53,933 bases of DNA, taken from positions 1 to 53,933 of the forward strand of contig CABZJM010000009.1 of assembly GCA_902526075.1 (NCBI GenBank), in the 5' to 3' direction. Under the pieces are notes generated by a model that searched no databases, was not told the DNA's origin, and worked only from the letters and a program-made list of their open reading frames with translations. The position numbers and the translations under genes were made by a program. Positions 27,923-36,971 of the stretch are shown one piece after another (the stretch's first letter is position 1; each line of letters starts with the position of its first letter). Source of the stretch: an uncultured Bacteroidota bacterium. Its GTDB lineage: Bacteria > Bacteroidota > Bacteroidia > Flavobacteriales > Flavobacteriaceae.

Positions 27923-28618
27923 TTATTTAGTAGCATTCCATATTTTCGTTTCTCTAACGGGTGCATCGATTATTATTTTTTTTCCATTAACAGGATGTTC
28001 AAAAATAATTTTTTTTGCGTGTAAATCAATCCCTCCATCATTATTACTTCTATCATACCCATATTTTAAATCTCCTCTTACAGGGCAACCCATAGCGCTA
28101 AGCTGACAACGTATCTGATGATGTCTTCCCGTTACTAGTTCAATTTCAATAATAAAATATCTTTCAAGCTTTTTTAAAACCCTGTAGTGAAGTACTGCTT
28201 TTTTTGCTTTTAAGGTTTCTTTTTTGAAGTAAGTTGATTTATTGGTCCTTTCATTTTTTCTTAACCAGTGGATTAAAGTGTCCTCTTGTTTTTCAGGATT
28301 ATTTTTTGTGACAGCCCAATAATATTTTTGAACCTTACCATCTTTAAATATTTTGTTTAGCCTGGATAGAGATTTTGAAGTTTTAGCAAACATCACGACA
28401 CCGGATGTTGGTCTATCCAATCTATGCGGTATTCCAAGGTAAACATTTCCAGGTTTAGAATATTTGGTTTTGAGAAATGATTTTACAATTTCTGAAAGAG
28501 GTTTGTCACCTGTTTTGTCTCCTTGAACAATGTCTCCACATCTTTTATTAATTGCTATAATGTGATTATCTTCAAAAAGAACTTGTAGGTTATTTTTATT
28601 AGAAATTATATTTTTCAA
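27923..28618 (-). CDS. RluA-family RNA pseudouridine synthase
   Basis: The 231-residue protein isomerises specific uridines in rRNA or tRNA. The catalytic Asp sits in HRLDRPTSGVV. Other RluA blocks are VLFEDNHIIAINK at the N terminus, VTGRHHQIRCQLSAMG and DLHAKKIIFEHP. There is no S4 domain. The start seems to be TTG at 28618, because no ATG precedes the conserved N-terminal strand. The site specificity (RluA, RluC, TruC or other) cannot be told. It begins two bases after the panB stop, so the two genes are co-transcribed. Confidence 0.9.
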   Translation of the reverse strand: MKNIISNKNNLQVLFEDNHIIAINKRCGDIVQGDKTGDKPLSEIVKSFLKTKYSKPGNVYLGIPHRLDRPTSGVVMFAKTSKSLSRLNKIFKDGKVQKYYWAVTKNNPEKQEDTLIHWLRKNERTNKSTYFKKETLKAKKAVLHYRVLKKLERYFIIEIELVTGRHHQIRCQLSAMGCPVRGDLKYGYDRSNNDGGIDLHAKKIIFEHPVNGKKIIIDAPVRETKIWNATK

Positions 28619-28620
28619 AT

Positions 28621-29433
28621 CTAATATTGCTCATTTTCATTTGGAAAGCTGCCAGACTTGATATCATCAGAAAAGTTTGAAATAGCGTTAATCATTTCAT
28701 CGTATAGATTCATGTACCTTCTCAGGAATCTAGGATTAAATTCTTTAGTCATTCCAACTAAATCATGAAGAACAAGTACTTGACCATCAACATGACTTCC
28801 TGCTCCAATTCCAATAATGGGAATACTTATTTCTTTTGCTACTTTTTTTGCTAACTTACTTGGTACTTTTTCTAAAACTATTGCGAAGCATCCTATTTTT
28901 TCAAGTAAATGTGCATCTTCAATCAGCTGTTTGGCTTCTTTTTCCTCCTTGGCTCTTACGGTGTAAGTTCCGAATTTATAAATAGACTGAGGGGTTAGGC
29001 CAAGATGACCCATTACAGGTATACCTGCTTTTATAATTCTTTTTATTGAATCTTTAATTTGTTTACCACCTTCTAATTTTACAGCATGAGACCCGCTTTC
29101 CTTCATGATTCTTATTGCTGACTCTAGGGCAGCCTGTGAATCACTTTGATATGTTCCAAAAGGAAGATCAACAACAACTAATGCTCTTTCAACACCTCTA
29201 ATAACCGATGATGCATGGTATACCATTTGATCTAGTGTTATTGGAAGGGTTGTCTCGTGACCTGCCATTATATTACTAGCTGAATCTCCAACCAGAATAA
29301 CATCAATACCTGCTTTATCAACTATTCCTGCAGATGTAAAGTCATAGGATGTTAACATAGATATCTTTTCGCCATTCTCCTTCATTTCTTGAAGGGATTT
29401 TACGGTTACTCTTTTGTATATTTTCTTGTTCAT
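28621..29433 (-). CDS. panB: 3-methyl-2-oxobutanoate hydroxymethyltransferase
   Basis: PanB moves a hydroxymethyl group from 5,10-methylene-tetrahydrofolate to 2-oxoisovalerate, the first committed step to pantothenate and CoA. The 270-residue protein shows SMLTSYDFTSA, VGDSASNIMAGHETTLP (metal-binding Asp), VKLEGGKQ, MGHLGLTPQS, and the catalytic Glu in IVLEKVP, in normal order and length. panC and panD are not adjacent. Its ATG at 29433 is divergent from dnaK, with 194 bases between the two starts. Confidence 0.95.
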   Translation of the reverse strand: MNKKIYKRVTVKSLQEMKENGEKISMLTSYDFTSAGIVDKAGIDVILVGDSASNIMAGHETTLPITLDQMVYHASSVIRGVERALVVVDLPFGTYQSDSQAALESAIRIMKESGSHAVKLEGGKQIKDSIKRIIKAGIPVMGHLGLTPQSIYKFGTYTVRAKEEKEAKQLIEDAHLLEKIGCFAIVLEKVPSKLAKKVAKEISIPIIGIGAGSHVDGQVLVLHDLVGMTKEFNPRFLRRYMNLYDEMINAISNFSDDIKSGSFPNENEQY

Positions 29434-29536
29434 TAATTCTAATAAATAAGTAGTTTGTAAAAGTAATAAATAATATCATTTGCAAAATATTTTTTCAACT
29501 ACTAATTAATTCTTCCCTGAACAAATAAAGAAATAA

Positions 29537-29604
29537 GACATTATGTCATTAAAAACTGACAAAATTGACATAAAAAACAAATGGCATAATGATTGACATT
29601 TGTT
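29537..29604. promoter_or_regulatory. Inverted repeats and TGACA motifs upstream of dnaK
   Basis: Within the divergent panB/dnaK gap there is an 11-base palindrome GACATTATGTC (29537-29547). TGACA-type half sites lie at 29544-29548 (reverse), 29557-29561, 29566-29570 and 29594-29598. An eight-base inverted repeat AACAAATG/CATTTGTT (29576-29583 with 29597-29604) has 13 bases between the arms. A TTGACA (29565-29570) with TAATGA 16 bases later resembles a sigma70-type promoter, which would be unusual in this phylum. No GAGCACT-type CIRCE element is seen. Confidence 0.4.
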
Positions 29605-29627
29605 AATTGAATTTAAAAATTAAAATT

Positions 29628-31526
29628 ATGAGCAAAATAATCGGAATAGATTTAGGTACTACAAATTCTTGTGTTTCAGTAATGGAAGGTAATGAGCCAG
29701 TTGTAATTCCTAATGCTGAGGGAAAAAGAACAACACCCTCAGTGATAGCATTTGTTGAAGGTGGTGAAATAAAAGTCGGAGACCCTGCAAAAAGACAGGC
29801 GGTGACAAACCCTACCAAAACTGTTTATTCTGTTAAAAGATTTATGGGAAATAAGTTTTCTGAGTCCAAAAAAGAAACAGGAAGAGTTCCATATAAAGTT
29901 GTAAAAGGTGATAATGATACACCAAGGGTTGATATTGATGGCAGACTATACACTCCACAAGAGTTATCAGCCATGATATTACAAAAAATGAAAAAAACTG
30001 CTGAAGACTATTTAGGCACTAGTGTTGAGGAGGCTGTTATAACAGTTCCTGCCTATTTTAATGATTCACAGAGACAAGCAACAAAAGAAGCTGGTGAAAT
30101 TGCTGGATTGAAGGTTAAAAGAATTATTAACGAACCAACATCAGCAGCTCTAGCATATGGTCTAGATAAAAAAGGCCAGGATCAAAAAATAGTAGTTTTT
30201 GATTTCGGTGGAGGTACCCACGATGTTTCGATACTTGAGCTCGGTGATGGAGTATTTGAAGTTCTATCAACGGATGGTGATACTCATTTGGGTGGAGATG
30301 ATGTTGATGAAAAAATTATTGATTGGTTAGCTGATGAGTTTAAGAATGATGAAAGTATAGATTTGAAAAAAGACCCCATGTCTTTACAAAGGCTTAAAGA
30401 AGCCGCTGAAAAAGCTAAAATCGAATTATCATCTTCAGCTCAAACCGAAATTAATTTACCATACATTACTGCTACAGATAGTGGTCCAAAGCACTTGGTT
30501 AGAACTCTAACTAAATCAAAATTTGATCAATTAATTGATGATTTAGTAAAAAGGACTATTAACCCTTGTAAAACAGCCCTCAAGGCAGCAGGGTTAAGCA
30601 AATCAGATATTGATGAGATTATTTTAGTTGGTGGTTCAACTAGAATACCAGCAGTTCAAGACGCTGTAGAGAAATTCTTTGGTAAAAAACCAAGTAAAGG
30701 AGTTAATCCAGATGAGGTTGTTGCGGTTGGTGCAGCAATACAGGGTGGAGTGTTCACTGGTGATGTTAAAGATGTATTACTATTAGATGTTACACCTCTA
30801 TCATTGGGTATTGAAACAATGGGCAATGTAATGACAAAATTAATTGAGGCCAATACAACGATACCAACTAAGAAGTCTCAGGTTTTCTCCACAGCAGCTG
30901 ATAATCAGCCTGCTGTTGATATTAGAATTGCACAAGGAGAAAGACCAATGTATCCTGATAATAAGGAGATAGGAAGATTTCAGTTAGCTGATATTCCTCC
31001 GGCACCAAGAGGTGTTCCTCAAATTGAAGTAACCTTTGATATCGATGCAAATGGTATTTTAAATGTTACTGCAAAGGATAAAGCTACAGCGAAAGAGCAA
31101 AATATTAGAATCGAAGCCTCTTCAGGTCTAACTGAGCAAGAAATTGAAAAAATGAAGAAAGATGCTGAAGCAAATGCTGAAGCTGACGCAAAGGCGAAAG
31201 AAACTGTTGATAAGTTGAATAGTGCTGATGCAATGATTTTTCAAACGGAAAAGCAACTCAAAGAGTTTGGTGATAAATTATCAGATGATAAGAAAAAACC
31301 AATAGAGGAAGCCTTAGAAGAGCTAAAAAAATCATACGAGAGCAAAGAATTAGAAAAAATAGATTCTGATCTTGAAAAGATTAATGAGGCTTGGAAAGCG
31401 GCTAGTGAGGAGATGTACAAAGCTCAACAGAATCAACAAGGTCATACTGAGCAATCAGCAGACAATAATTCTAACGCAAGTTCAGATAATGTTGAGGATG
31501 TAGATTTTGAGGAGGTAAAAGAATAA
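29628..31526 (+). CDS. dnaK: Chaperone DnaK (Hsp70)
   Basis: The start is the ATG at 29628 ([14 protein letters not shown]), since the seven residues from 29607 are not conserved. The 632-residue protein has the full ATPase domain ([22 protein letters not shown], a phosphate loop reading GGGTHDVS where GGGTFDVS is usual, and VGGSTRIP). The substrate-binding domain follows (about 390-510). The helical lid has an acidic tail ending [11 protein letters not shown], as in bacterial DnaK. It folds and rescues proteins with DnaJ and GrpE, neither of which is adjacent. A strong terminator follows, so it is probably monocistronic. Confidence 0.97.
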   Translation: MSKIIGIDLGTTNSCVSVMEGNEPVVIPNAEGKRTTPSVIAFVEGGEIKVGDPAKRQAVTNPTKTVYSVKRFMGNKFSESKKETGRVPYKVVKGDNDTPRVDIDGRLYTPQELSAMILQKMKKTAEDYLGTSVEEAVITVPAYFNDSQRQATKEAGEIAGLKVKRIINEPTSAALAYGLDKKGQDQKIVVFDFGGGTHDVSILELGDGVFEVLSTDGDTHLGGDDVDEKIIDWLADEFKNDESIDLKKDPMSLQRLKEAAEKAKIELSSSAQTEINLPYITATDSGPKHLVRTLTKSKFDQLIDDLVKRTINPCKTALKAAGLSKSDIDEIILVGGSTRIPAVQDAVEKFFGKKPSKGVNPDEVVAVGAAIQGGVFTGDVKDVLLLDVTPLSLGIETMGNVMTKLIEANTTIPTKKSQVFSTAADNQPAVDIRIAQGERPMYPDNKEIGRFQLADIPPAPRGVPQIEVTFDIDANGILNVTAKDKATAKEQNIRIEASSGLTEQEIEKMKKDAEANAEADAKAKETVDKLNSADAMIFQTEKQLKEFGDKLSDDKKKPIEEALEELKKSYESKELEKIDSDLEKINEAWKAASEEMYKAQQNQQGHTEQSADNNSNASSDNVEDVDFEEVKE

Positions 31527-31544
31527 ATAATATTCTGTAATTCT

Positions 31545-31578
31545 AAAAAAGGGCGCTATTGACAGCGCCCTTTTTTTT
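31545..31578 (+). terminator. Terminator after dnaK
   Basis: The seven-base stem GGGCGCT/AGCGCCC (31551-31557 with 31564-31570) has the six-base loop ATTGAC, six A before it and eight T after it. It lies 25 bases past the dnaK stop. Confidence 0.93.
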
Positions 31579-31589
31579 ATGTAAATTTG
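31559..31589 (+). promoter_or_regulatory. Possible promoter of the thioesterase gene, starting inside the dnaK terminator loop
   Basis: TTG (31559-31561, in the loop of the dnaK terminator), 20 bases, then TAAATTTG (31582-31589) fits the Bacteroidota TTG/TAnnTTTG promoter. Transcription would begin near 31595, just before the TTG start at 31602. A separate promoter is needed here because the terminator cuts off dnaK readthrough. Confidence 0.45.
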
Positions 31590-31601
31590 CAAAAAAATAT
31601 T

Positions 31602-32030
31602 TTGAGTAAATCTGAAATTTTAAAAAAGGTAAATGAATTGAGTTCCAATACTTTAATGGAAACTCTAAAAATCACTTTTACCGAAATCGGAGATAACTAT
31701 GTTGTGTGTAAAATGCCGGTTACATCAGAGGTTCATCAACCAGCAGGAATTTTGCATGGTGGTGCAACTGCTGCTCTTGTTGAAACTGTCGGAAGTTTTG
31801 CATCTAGATATTTTATAAAAAACAAAGATTTATCTGTAAGAGGAATCGAGATTTCAACAAATCATGTGAAAAGTATTAGTGAGGGTTTTGTTTATGCAAA
31901 GGCAACGAATATTCATTTTGGAAGAACAATGCAGATTTGGGAGGTAAGAGTGACAGATGAGGATGAAAATTTGATTTCACTTGGAAAACTAACAACATTA
32001 GCAATAAAAAAAAATAAAATATGTACATAA
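31602..32030 (+). CDS. PaaI-type hotdog-fold acyl-CoA thioesterase
   Basis: The product of about 142 residues has the hotdog signature HQPAGILHGGATAALVET, in which the HGG block and the following acidic residue take part in catalysis. VYAKATNIHFGRTMQIWEV follows near the C terminus. Relatives hydrolyse phenylacetyl-CoA, 1,4-dihydroxy-2-naphthoyl-CoA or other acyl-CoAs, so the substrate is open. No ATG precedes the conserved core. TTG at 31587 or 31602 is possible, and 31602 is preferred because of the promoter position. A later ATG at 31656 would cut the first helix. Its end overlaps the CPBP gene by ten bases. Confidence 0.85.
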   Translation: MSKSEILKKVNELSSNTLMETLKITFTEIGDNYVVCKMPVTSEVHQPAGILHGGATAALVETVGSFASRYFIKNKDLSVRGIEISTNHVKSISEGFVYAKATNIHFGRTMQIWEVRVTDEDENLISLGKLTTLAIKKNKICT

Positions 32031-32945
32031 AACAAATTATTAGAGACGATTCGGATCGTTGGATAGATTTTTTAAAGTTATTTTTCACACTTGTTATAAC
32101 TGTATTAGTTACAACTCTTTTTTCAATACCTCATTTCATTGGCATAAAAAATAAAGTAATTAGTGATTCTGAGTATGAAATGAGTGATATGCAGGCCATT
32201 TTAGAACTAAATTCTATGGATATCACTGCGCAAATGCAAATTCTCGAATCAAATTATAACCTTTTTTTTGATGTTATTAGGATTTGTAGGTATGCTATTG
32301 TCAGTAGCTATATGCAATAAATTAATAAATCGAAATTCTTTTTTATCTCTGACTACTTCAAGAAATAAAGTTGATTTTGACAGAATTTTTTATTCATTTT
32401 TTTTGTGGTCCTCGATTTCTGCTTTTATGATTGCATTAGGTTATATCACAGCGCCAGAAAATTACATCATAAATTTTAATCTAAAACCATTTCTCATATT
32501 ATTTGTCATAGTAATTATACTGATACCGATTCAAACATCTGCTGAAGAATACTTATTTAGGGGTTATATGATGCAAAGTTTAGGCTCAATTGTAAGAAAC
32601 AGATGGTTTCCATTAATTGCTTCATCAATCGCTTTTGGGCTGTTACATTCAGCTAATCCTGAAATTGCAAAGTTTGGTAATGTTGTATATGTATTTTATA
32701 TAGGTTCAGGTCTTTTTGCTGGAATTATGACTTTGATGGATGAAGGTATTGAATTAGCCTTAGGTTGGCATGCTGCCAATAATATGACAGCTGCTTTATT
32801 GGTTACTGCTGATTGGACAGCTTTGCAGACACATTCTGTACTCAAGGATATATCAAATCCTGAAATAATGCCATTATCAGATGTATTGATTCCTGTTTTG
32901 GTATTTTTTTCCAATAATGTTATTAATTTTTGCCAAAAAGTATAA
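32021..32945 (+). pseudogene. CPBP-family intramembrane protease, frameshifted at a T8 run
   Basis: Two overlapping frames together make one ~307-residue CPBP (CAAX protease/bacteriocin-processing) protein. Frame one (32021-32320) holds the N-terminal helix region. Frame two (from about 32268) holds the rest, with the active-site motifs EEYLFRGY, FGLLHSANP and HAANNMT. The break is at eight T (32262-32269). Seven T would read LFLMLLGFVG straight through, and ten T would also restore the frame. As written, the first frame stops at 32320. A product restarted at the second frame would lack the first helices. The cause could be gene decay, slipped-strand phase variation or a sequence error. Confidence 0.8.
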
Positions 32946-32981
32946 TTGGACTGATTGGAAGGGTAAATTATTTGGTAGTAT

Positions 32982-34914
32982 CTAAATTTTCTCCAACACT
33001 ATTGATGACTCGTAGAATGAAGCCGCAGCATTTATAACTGCTCTAAATTCTTGATATCGTCCCTTATTATATCTAAGATTTTTATAAAATTCCTTTATTA
33101 AAATATTAATTTGATTGTTGTTTAACGTCGCATTTGAATTGAATTTAGCTGAAATGCTTCCATCAACAGAAATAAATTCTTTTGATTTAATTAATTCACT
33201 ATAATCTGAAATTTTGTAGCCTTTGGGAATTTCAATGTTAATCTCATATTCATAAGAGTTTGGAAAATTTATTTCTATTTCATTTATCCTTTTGTTGTCA
33301 TTAAATAAGTTACTTTGTAATCCTATGACTTTTCCAACTTTTAAATAAACCAATCCATCTACTTCTTCAACCAAGTCAGTGGTTGTTATCGTTGAGCTTA
33401 TTCTTAATGGAGTATTGTAGAAATTACTAGAGACGTCAAAATTTTTTATATTGTAATTAGTAACCTTCTTATTATCTAATCCACTAATAGTAAAAAAATC
33501 GATTAAAAAATCTGTTTCTTCATTTTCTGAAAGTGAAACATAGTTTCTGTTCATTATTGCCCAATAACCACTAAAAGACCTATTTTCTTTGATCTTTAAT
33601 TTTTTTAAATTTTTTGGAATTGATACTTCAATCTTCTTTTTTATTTCACTAAAATTTTTGTCAGACTGTGTGATTTCGCTGAAGTAATAATCAAGATTTT
33701 TATCTATAAATACACCATAGTTTCCTAATAAGTCATCTGGTGCCTCTGAAACTCTATATTCAATTCTATTTGGACTTATATATTTTTCAGAGTTTGGTAA
33801 ATAAATAACAAATTCCCTTAATTGATTTGGATCAAATAATTCTGGATCAAATTTTAAAAAAAATCTATTACAGCTTATCGCTACCTCAAAATCAATTTTT
33901 GCAGCTTTTAACAGATTAGTATATACTTGAATTATACTAAAGTCATTAGAAATTTTATTGTCAAATATGTAGTTAATTTCGTTTAAATTAGGATCATCAT
34001 CATCAGAAATGATAAAATTATCTTTTATATACTCATCTATTTTATTACTTACTTTTATTTCATCCAATGGAATCGAAATGTTATTATTTTTGATTTCTTC
34101 GAACAGTTCCCTAGCTTTGGGGTTTATTGAGCCTGGAAAAAAGAGTTCACGCAAATTTTGAACTAGGTTATTCCAGTATTCTGATTGTAAAACGTCCTCA
34201 CGATTTTCATAACATTGATATGATACTTTTATCTTATTTGCAATAGGTGTTGAGTATTGCTCATTAGATGTAGCATCTAGGTTTTTGAAATTTATTAGTT
34301 TACTCTTTTTTTCCGTCAATTAAAGTATCTTCTACAAGTGAATTGAAAGAATTGTAAATTTTTATATTGGATTTAAATTTATTTTCAATTAAAATAAATT
34401 TTGAAGATAAAATAGGATGAGACTCTTCAATAATTTTATTTCCATTAAAATTAAAATCCTTTTTAACAGTGTAAATAACCTCAACAACGTCCTGCTCTTT
34501 GATTCCAGGAATTTTATAATAATTATAGTTCTCACTGGATGTAGACTCATTAATCATCTTTTTCATCTTATCAAAATCATAAGTTACAGTACTGTCGTTA
34601 TTTATAATTTTTGACTTAACATCTACAATTTCAGAAATATTGATTTTGGATATGAAGATCTCATTATTGGAATCATCTGTTATTTTATTGATTTTTGTTT
34701 TCATATGATGAGTTTCATAAATATATACCTCATCACTAAATTTAGAATTAAAATATTCAACATAATGATTGCTGAATATACCTTGTATATCATGGTAAGA
34801 TGTTTCGAAATCATGTGTCTTATTGTCCCAACTTATATTCAAATAACTTTGAGAAAATGAATTTAAACAAACAAGAATTAAGAAAAATCTTAGTAGCAAA
34901 ATTTTTTTTTCCAT
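32982..34914 (-). pseudogene. DUF3857/transglutaminase-like exported protein, frameshifted at an A7 run
   Basis: Two adjacent frames form one protein of about 643 residues, typical of the flavobacterial DUF3857 family. 34914-34300 encodes a signal peptide (ending NSFSQS) and the DUF3857 domain. 34319-32982 encodes the transglutaminase-like and C-terminal beta domains. The break is at seven A on the minus strand (34306-34312). Six A would read through as DTLIDGKKSKLINF, whereas now the first frame stops at 34300. In the transglutaminase region the usual GDCKD and His blocks are replaced (NDFSIIQVYTNLL, IYLPNSEKYISP), so even an intact protein would lack the Cys-His-Asp triad. Function unknown. 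Confidence 0.8.
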
Positions 34915-34987
34915 GGATTAAACAATATTACTAGTTTGATATTACCTAAATTTACTAGACTTATAAATATACTTTAATAAAAGATTA

Positions 34988-35047
34988 TGAAGAAAATAAT
35001 TATTTTAATTTTTATGACAACATTTTCATTGAATTCACAAATTTTAA
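34988..35047 (+). other. Signal-peptide leader cut off from the M24 peptidase by TAA
   Basis: This 19-codon frame encodes MKKIIILIFMTTFSLNSQF, a clear signal peptide, and ends in TAA immediately before the ATG of the M24 peptidase at 35048. It is in the same frame as that gene. Flavobacterial M24 homologues usually carry such a signal peptide directly fused. Confidence 0.65.
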
Positions 35048-36310
35048 ATGAAAAAAGAACGAGCCAACAAGATAAATGAAATTCTTGAGCACAGGTTTGA
35101 TAATGTTCTTCCTGAATTAATGGATAAAACAGAAATTGACATGTGGATTTTGATTTCTAGAGAATATAATGAGGATCCTGTACTGAAAACGATGTTACCT
35201 GCTGAGTGGCTCAATGCACGCAGAAGAACAATTATAGTTTTTTATAGAGACAAATTAAATGATTCACTGGACAAATTGGCTGTAGCAAGATATAACTTTG
35301 GTGATAATATAGTTTCTGCTTGGGATAAAGACAAACAGCCAGACCAATGGAAAAGATTAAATGAAATTATTGAAGAAAGAAATCCACAAAAAATAGGCTT
35401 AAATTATTCTAAGTATTTCAATATAGCCGATGGATTAGACAAAACAGACCATGATGAGTTTATGGCAAATATTTCTGAAAAGAATAGGGAAAAGGTTGTT
35501 TCTGCTCAAAAATTGGCAACAGCATGGATAGAGACTAGAACCAATGAAGAAATGGAAATTTACCGTCAGATAGTTACAATCACAAAAGAAATAATAAATC
35601 AGGCATTTTCACTTGACGTTATTCAAATAGGTAAAACAACAACCTCAGACCTGGAGTGGTGGATGCGTCAAAAAGTTACAGATATGGGGCTAAACACATG
35701 GTTTCACCCCTCGGTGGATATTCAAAGAAAAAGTGAAGCAAATGGCGAACATCTCAGATCTTTTTCAAATAGACCTTCGGAAAATATTATTCAGAAAGGG
35801 GATTTATTACATTGTGATTTTGGAATTACGTACCTGAGGCTGAATTCTGATTGTCAACAAATGGCATATGTTCTAAATGATAATGAAGATAATATTCCTT
35901 TCTACCTATCGGAAGCTTTTAACAAAGCTAATCTTCTTCAAGATATTTTAACTTCAAATTTCATAGAGGGTAATTCAGGAAATCAAATTTTATTGAACTC
36001 CCTTTTTGAAGCAAAAAAAATTGGATTAAGGCCCTCAATTTATACTCATCCACTTGGTTCTTATGGACACTCCTCTGGACCAACTATAGGAATGTGGGAT
36101 GCACAAGGAGGCGTGGTGGGAACAGGAGATTATCCATTGAATGTTAACACTGTTTATGCTATCGAATTGAATAATACTTCTTTCATTGAAGAGTGGGGTC
36201 GTGATATTAGAATAATGTTAGAAGAGGCAGGTTTCTTTGGCGATAAAGGCCATAGTTATGTTAATGGTAGACAAACAAAAATTAAAATTGTAAATCCCAA
36301 TAGTATATAA
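35048..36310 (+). CDS. M24-family metallopeptidase (Xaa-Pro aminopeptidase-like), separated from its signal peptide
   Basis: The 420-residue protein has the pita-bread fold. The N-terminal part includes DMWILISREYNEDPV and the C-terminal part carries the metal ligands: Asp in LLHCDFGITYL with a second in LNSDCQQ, His in THPLGSYGHSSG, and Glu in YAIELNN and IMLEEAGF. It would remove N-terminal residues before proline or from dipeptides. A signal peptide is encoded immediately upstream in frame but ends in TAA just before this ATG. The protein made from 35048 should therefore be cytoplasmic unless the stop is read through. Alternatively, two compensating indels near 35041-35056 would give the family-like junction SQILNEKERA. 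Confidence 0.88.
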   Translation: MKKERANKINEILEHRFDNVLPELMDKTEIDMWILISREYNEDPVLKTMLPAEWLNARRRTIIVFYRDKLNDSLDKLAVARYNFGDNIVSAWDKDKQPDQWKRLNEIIEERNPQKIGLNYSKYFNIADGLDKTDHDEFMANISEKNREKVVSAQKLATAWIETRTNEEMEIYRQIVTITKEIINQAFSLDVIQIGKTTTSDLEWWMRQKVTDMGLNTWFHPSVDIQRKSEANGEHLRSFSNRPSENIIQKGDLLHCDFGITYLRLNSDCQQMAYVLNDNEDNIPFYLSEAFNKANLLQDILTSNFIEGNSGNQILLNSLFEAKKIGLRPSIYTHPLGSYGHSSGPTIGMWDAQGGVVGTGDYPLNVNTVYAIELNNTSFIEEWGRDIRIMLEEAGFFGDKGHSYVNGRQTKIKIVNPNSI

Positions 36311-36349
36311 ATTAAATAATTTATAAATTGCAAAATCACTTATTAAAAG

Positions 36350-36802
36350 ATGAAAAAAGTTATACTGTTTATTTTATTATTATACAGTTCAAATATTTTT
36401 GCTCAGCAAGTTTATGGAGTTCAAAGAGGTCAAAGAGGATATATACCTCCCCCCAAATATGAAGCATCTGTTTATATTACAACACTAAATGCTTATGAAG
36501 AACTAGAAAAAGTTTTACCTAAATCAATTGAGGTTTTTTCTCTTGATGATTTTGAAAAAGAAATTTTCAAGGGCTTATTGCTAGAAAAATTCGAAAATTA
36601 TAACAAAATAGTTGAAAATACAGACTCATCAAAGCAAGCAAGGCAGGAAGCATTAAAACAGTTGGAAATTGATTTTGTAAAATCATTAGCTGTTATTTTA
36701 ACACCTGATGAGATTACAACTTTTGTTGATATGGATTTTTCTGGAAAAGAAGAAAAAAAGAAAAGAAGAAAAGAAAAGAGAAAGAAGAATAATGATGAAT
36801 AA
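36350..36802 (+). CDS. Small exported flavobacterial protein with Lys-rich tail
   Basis: This 150-residue protein has a signal peptide (MKKVILFILLLY, ending IFAQQ), a motif VYGVQRGQRGYIPPPKY right after cleavage, a helical middle, and a tail from about residue 134 made almost wholly of Lys, Arg and Glu. It looks like a conserved hypothetical protein of flavobacteria. The helical, charged middle loosely recalls Spy/CpxP-type proteins, but no LTxxQ motifs are seen. It is probably periplasmic. Its last bases overlap the next small membrane gene, so the two are coupled. Function unknown. Confidence 0.7.
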   Translation: MKKVILFILLLYSSNIFAQQVYGVQRGQRGYIPPPKYEASVYITTLNAYEELEKVLPKSIEVFSLDDFEKEIFKGLLLEKFENYNKIVENTDSSKQARQEALKQLEIDFVKSLAVILTPDEITTFVDMDFSGKEEKKKRRKEKRKKNNDE

Positions 36803-36971
36803 AAATACAGTTTTAGGATGGGCAACCTTTATAATGATTTTTTTCGGATTAGTTCTAATTGCCTTAGGCGTCTTTAAGTATAATGAAATAGCTGGTTGGG
36901 GATTCGTTTCAGTGGGAATGGGTTTCTTTGCAATTGCTTGGGTATTCAATGCTTTGAAAGGTAGGGTTTAA
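36795..36971 (+). CDS. CAL67264-type small membrane protein
   Basis: The 58-residue protein begins MNKNTVLGWATFIM and has two hydrophobic helices separated by KYNEIAGWG, ending FNALKGRV. It matches my recollection of a small membrane protein family restricted to flavobacteria (CAL67264 family). Another ATG three bases upstream is equally possible. It overlaps the end of the preceding gene by eight bases and the convergent GNAT gene by four. Function unknown. Confidence 0.72.
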   Translation: MNKNTVLGWATFIMIFFGLVLIALGVFKYNEIAGWGFVSVGMGFFAIAWVFNALKGRV

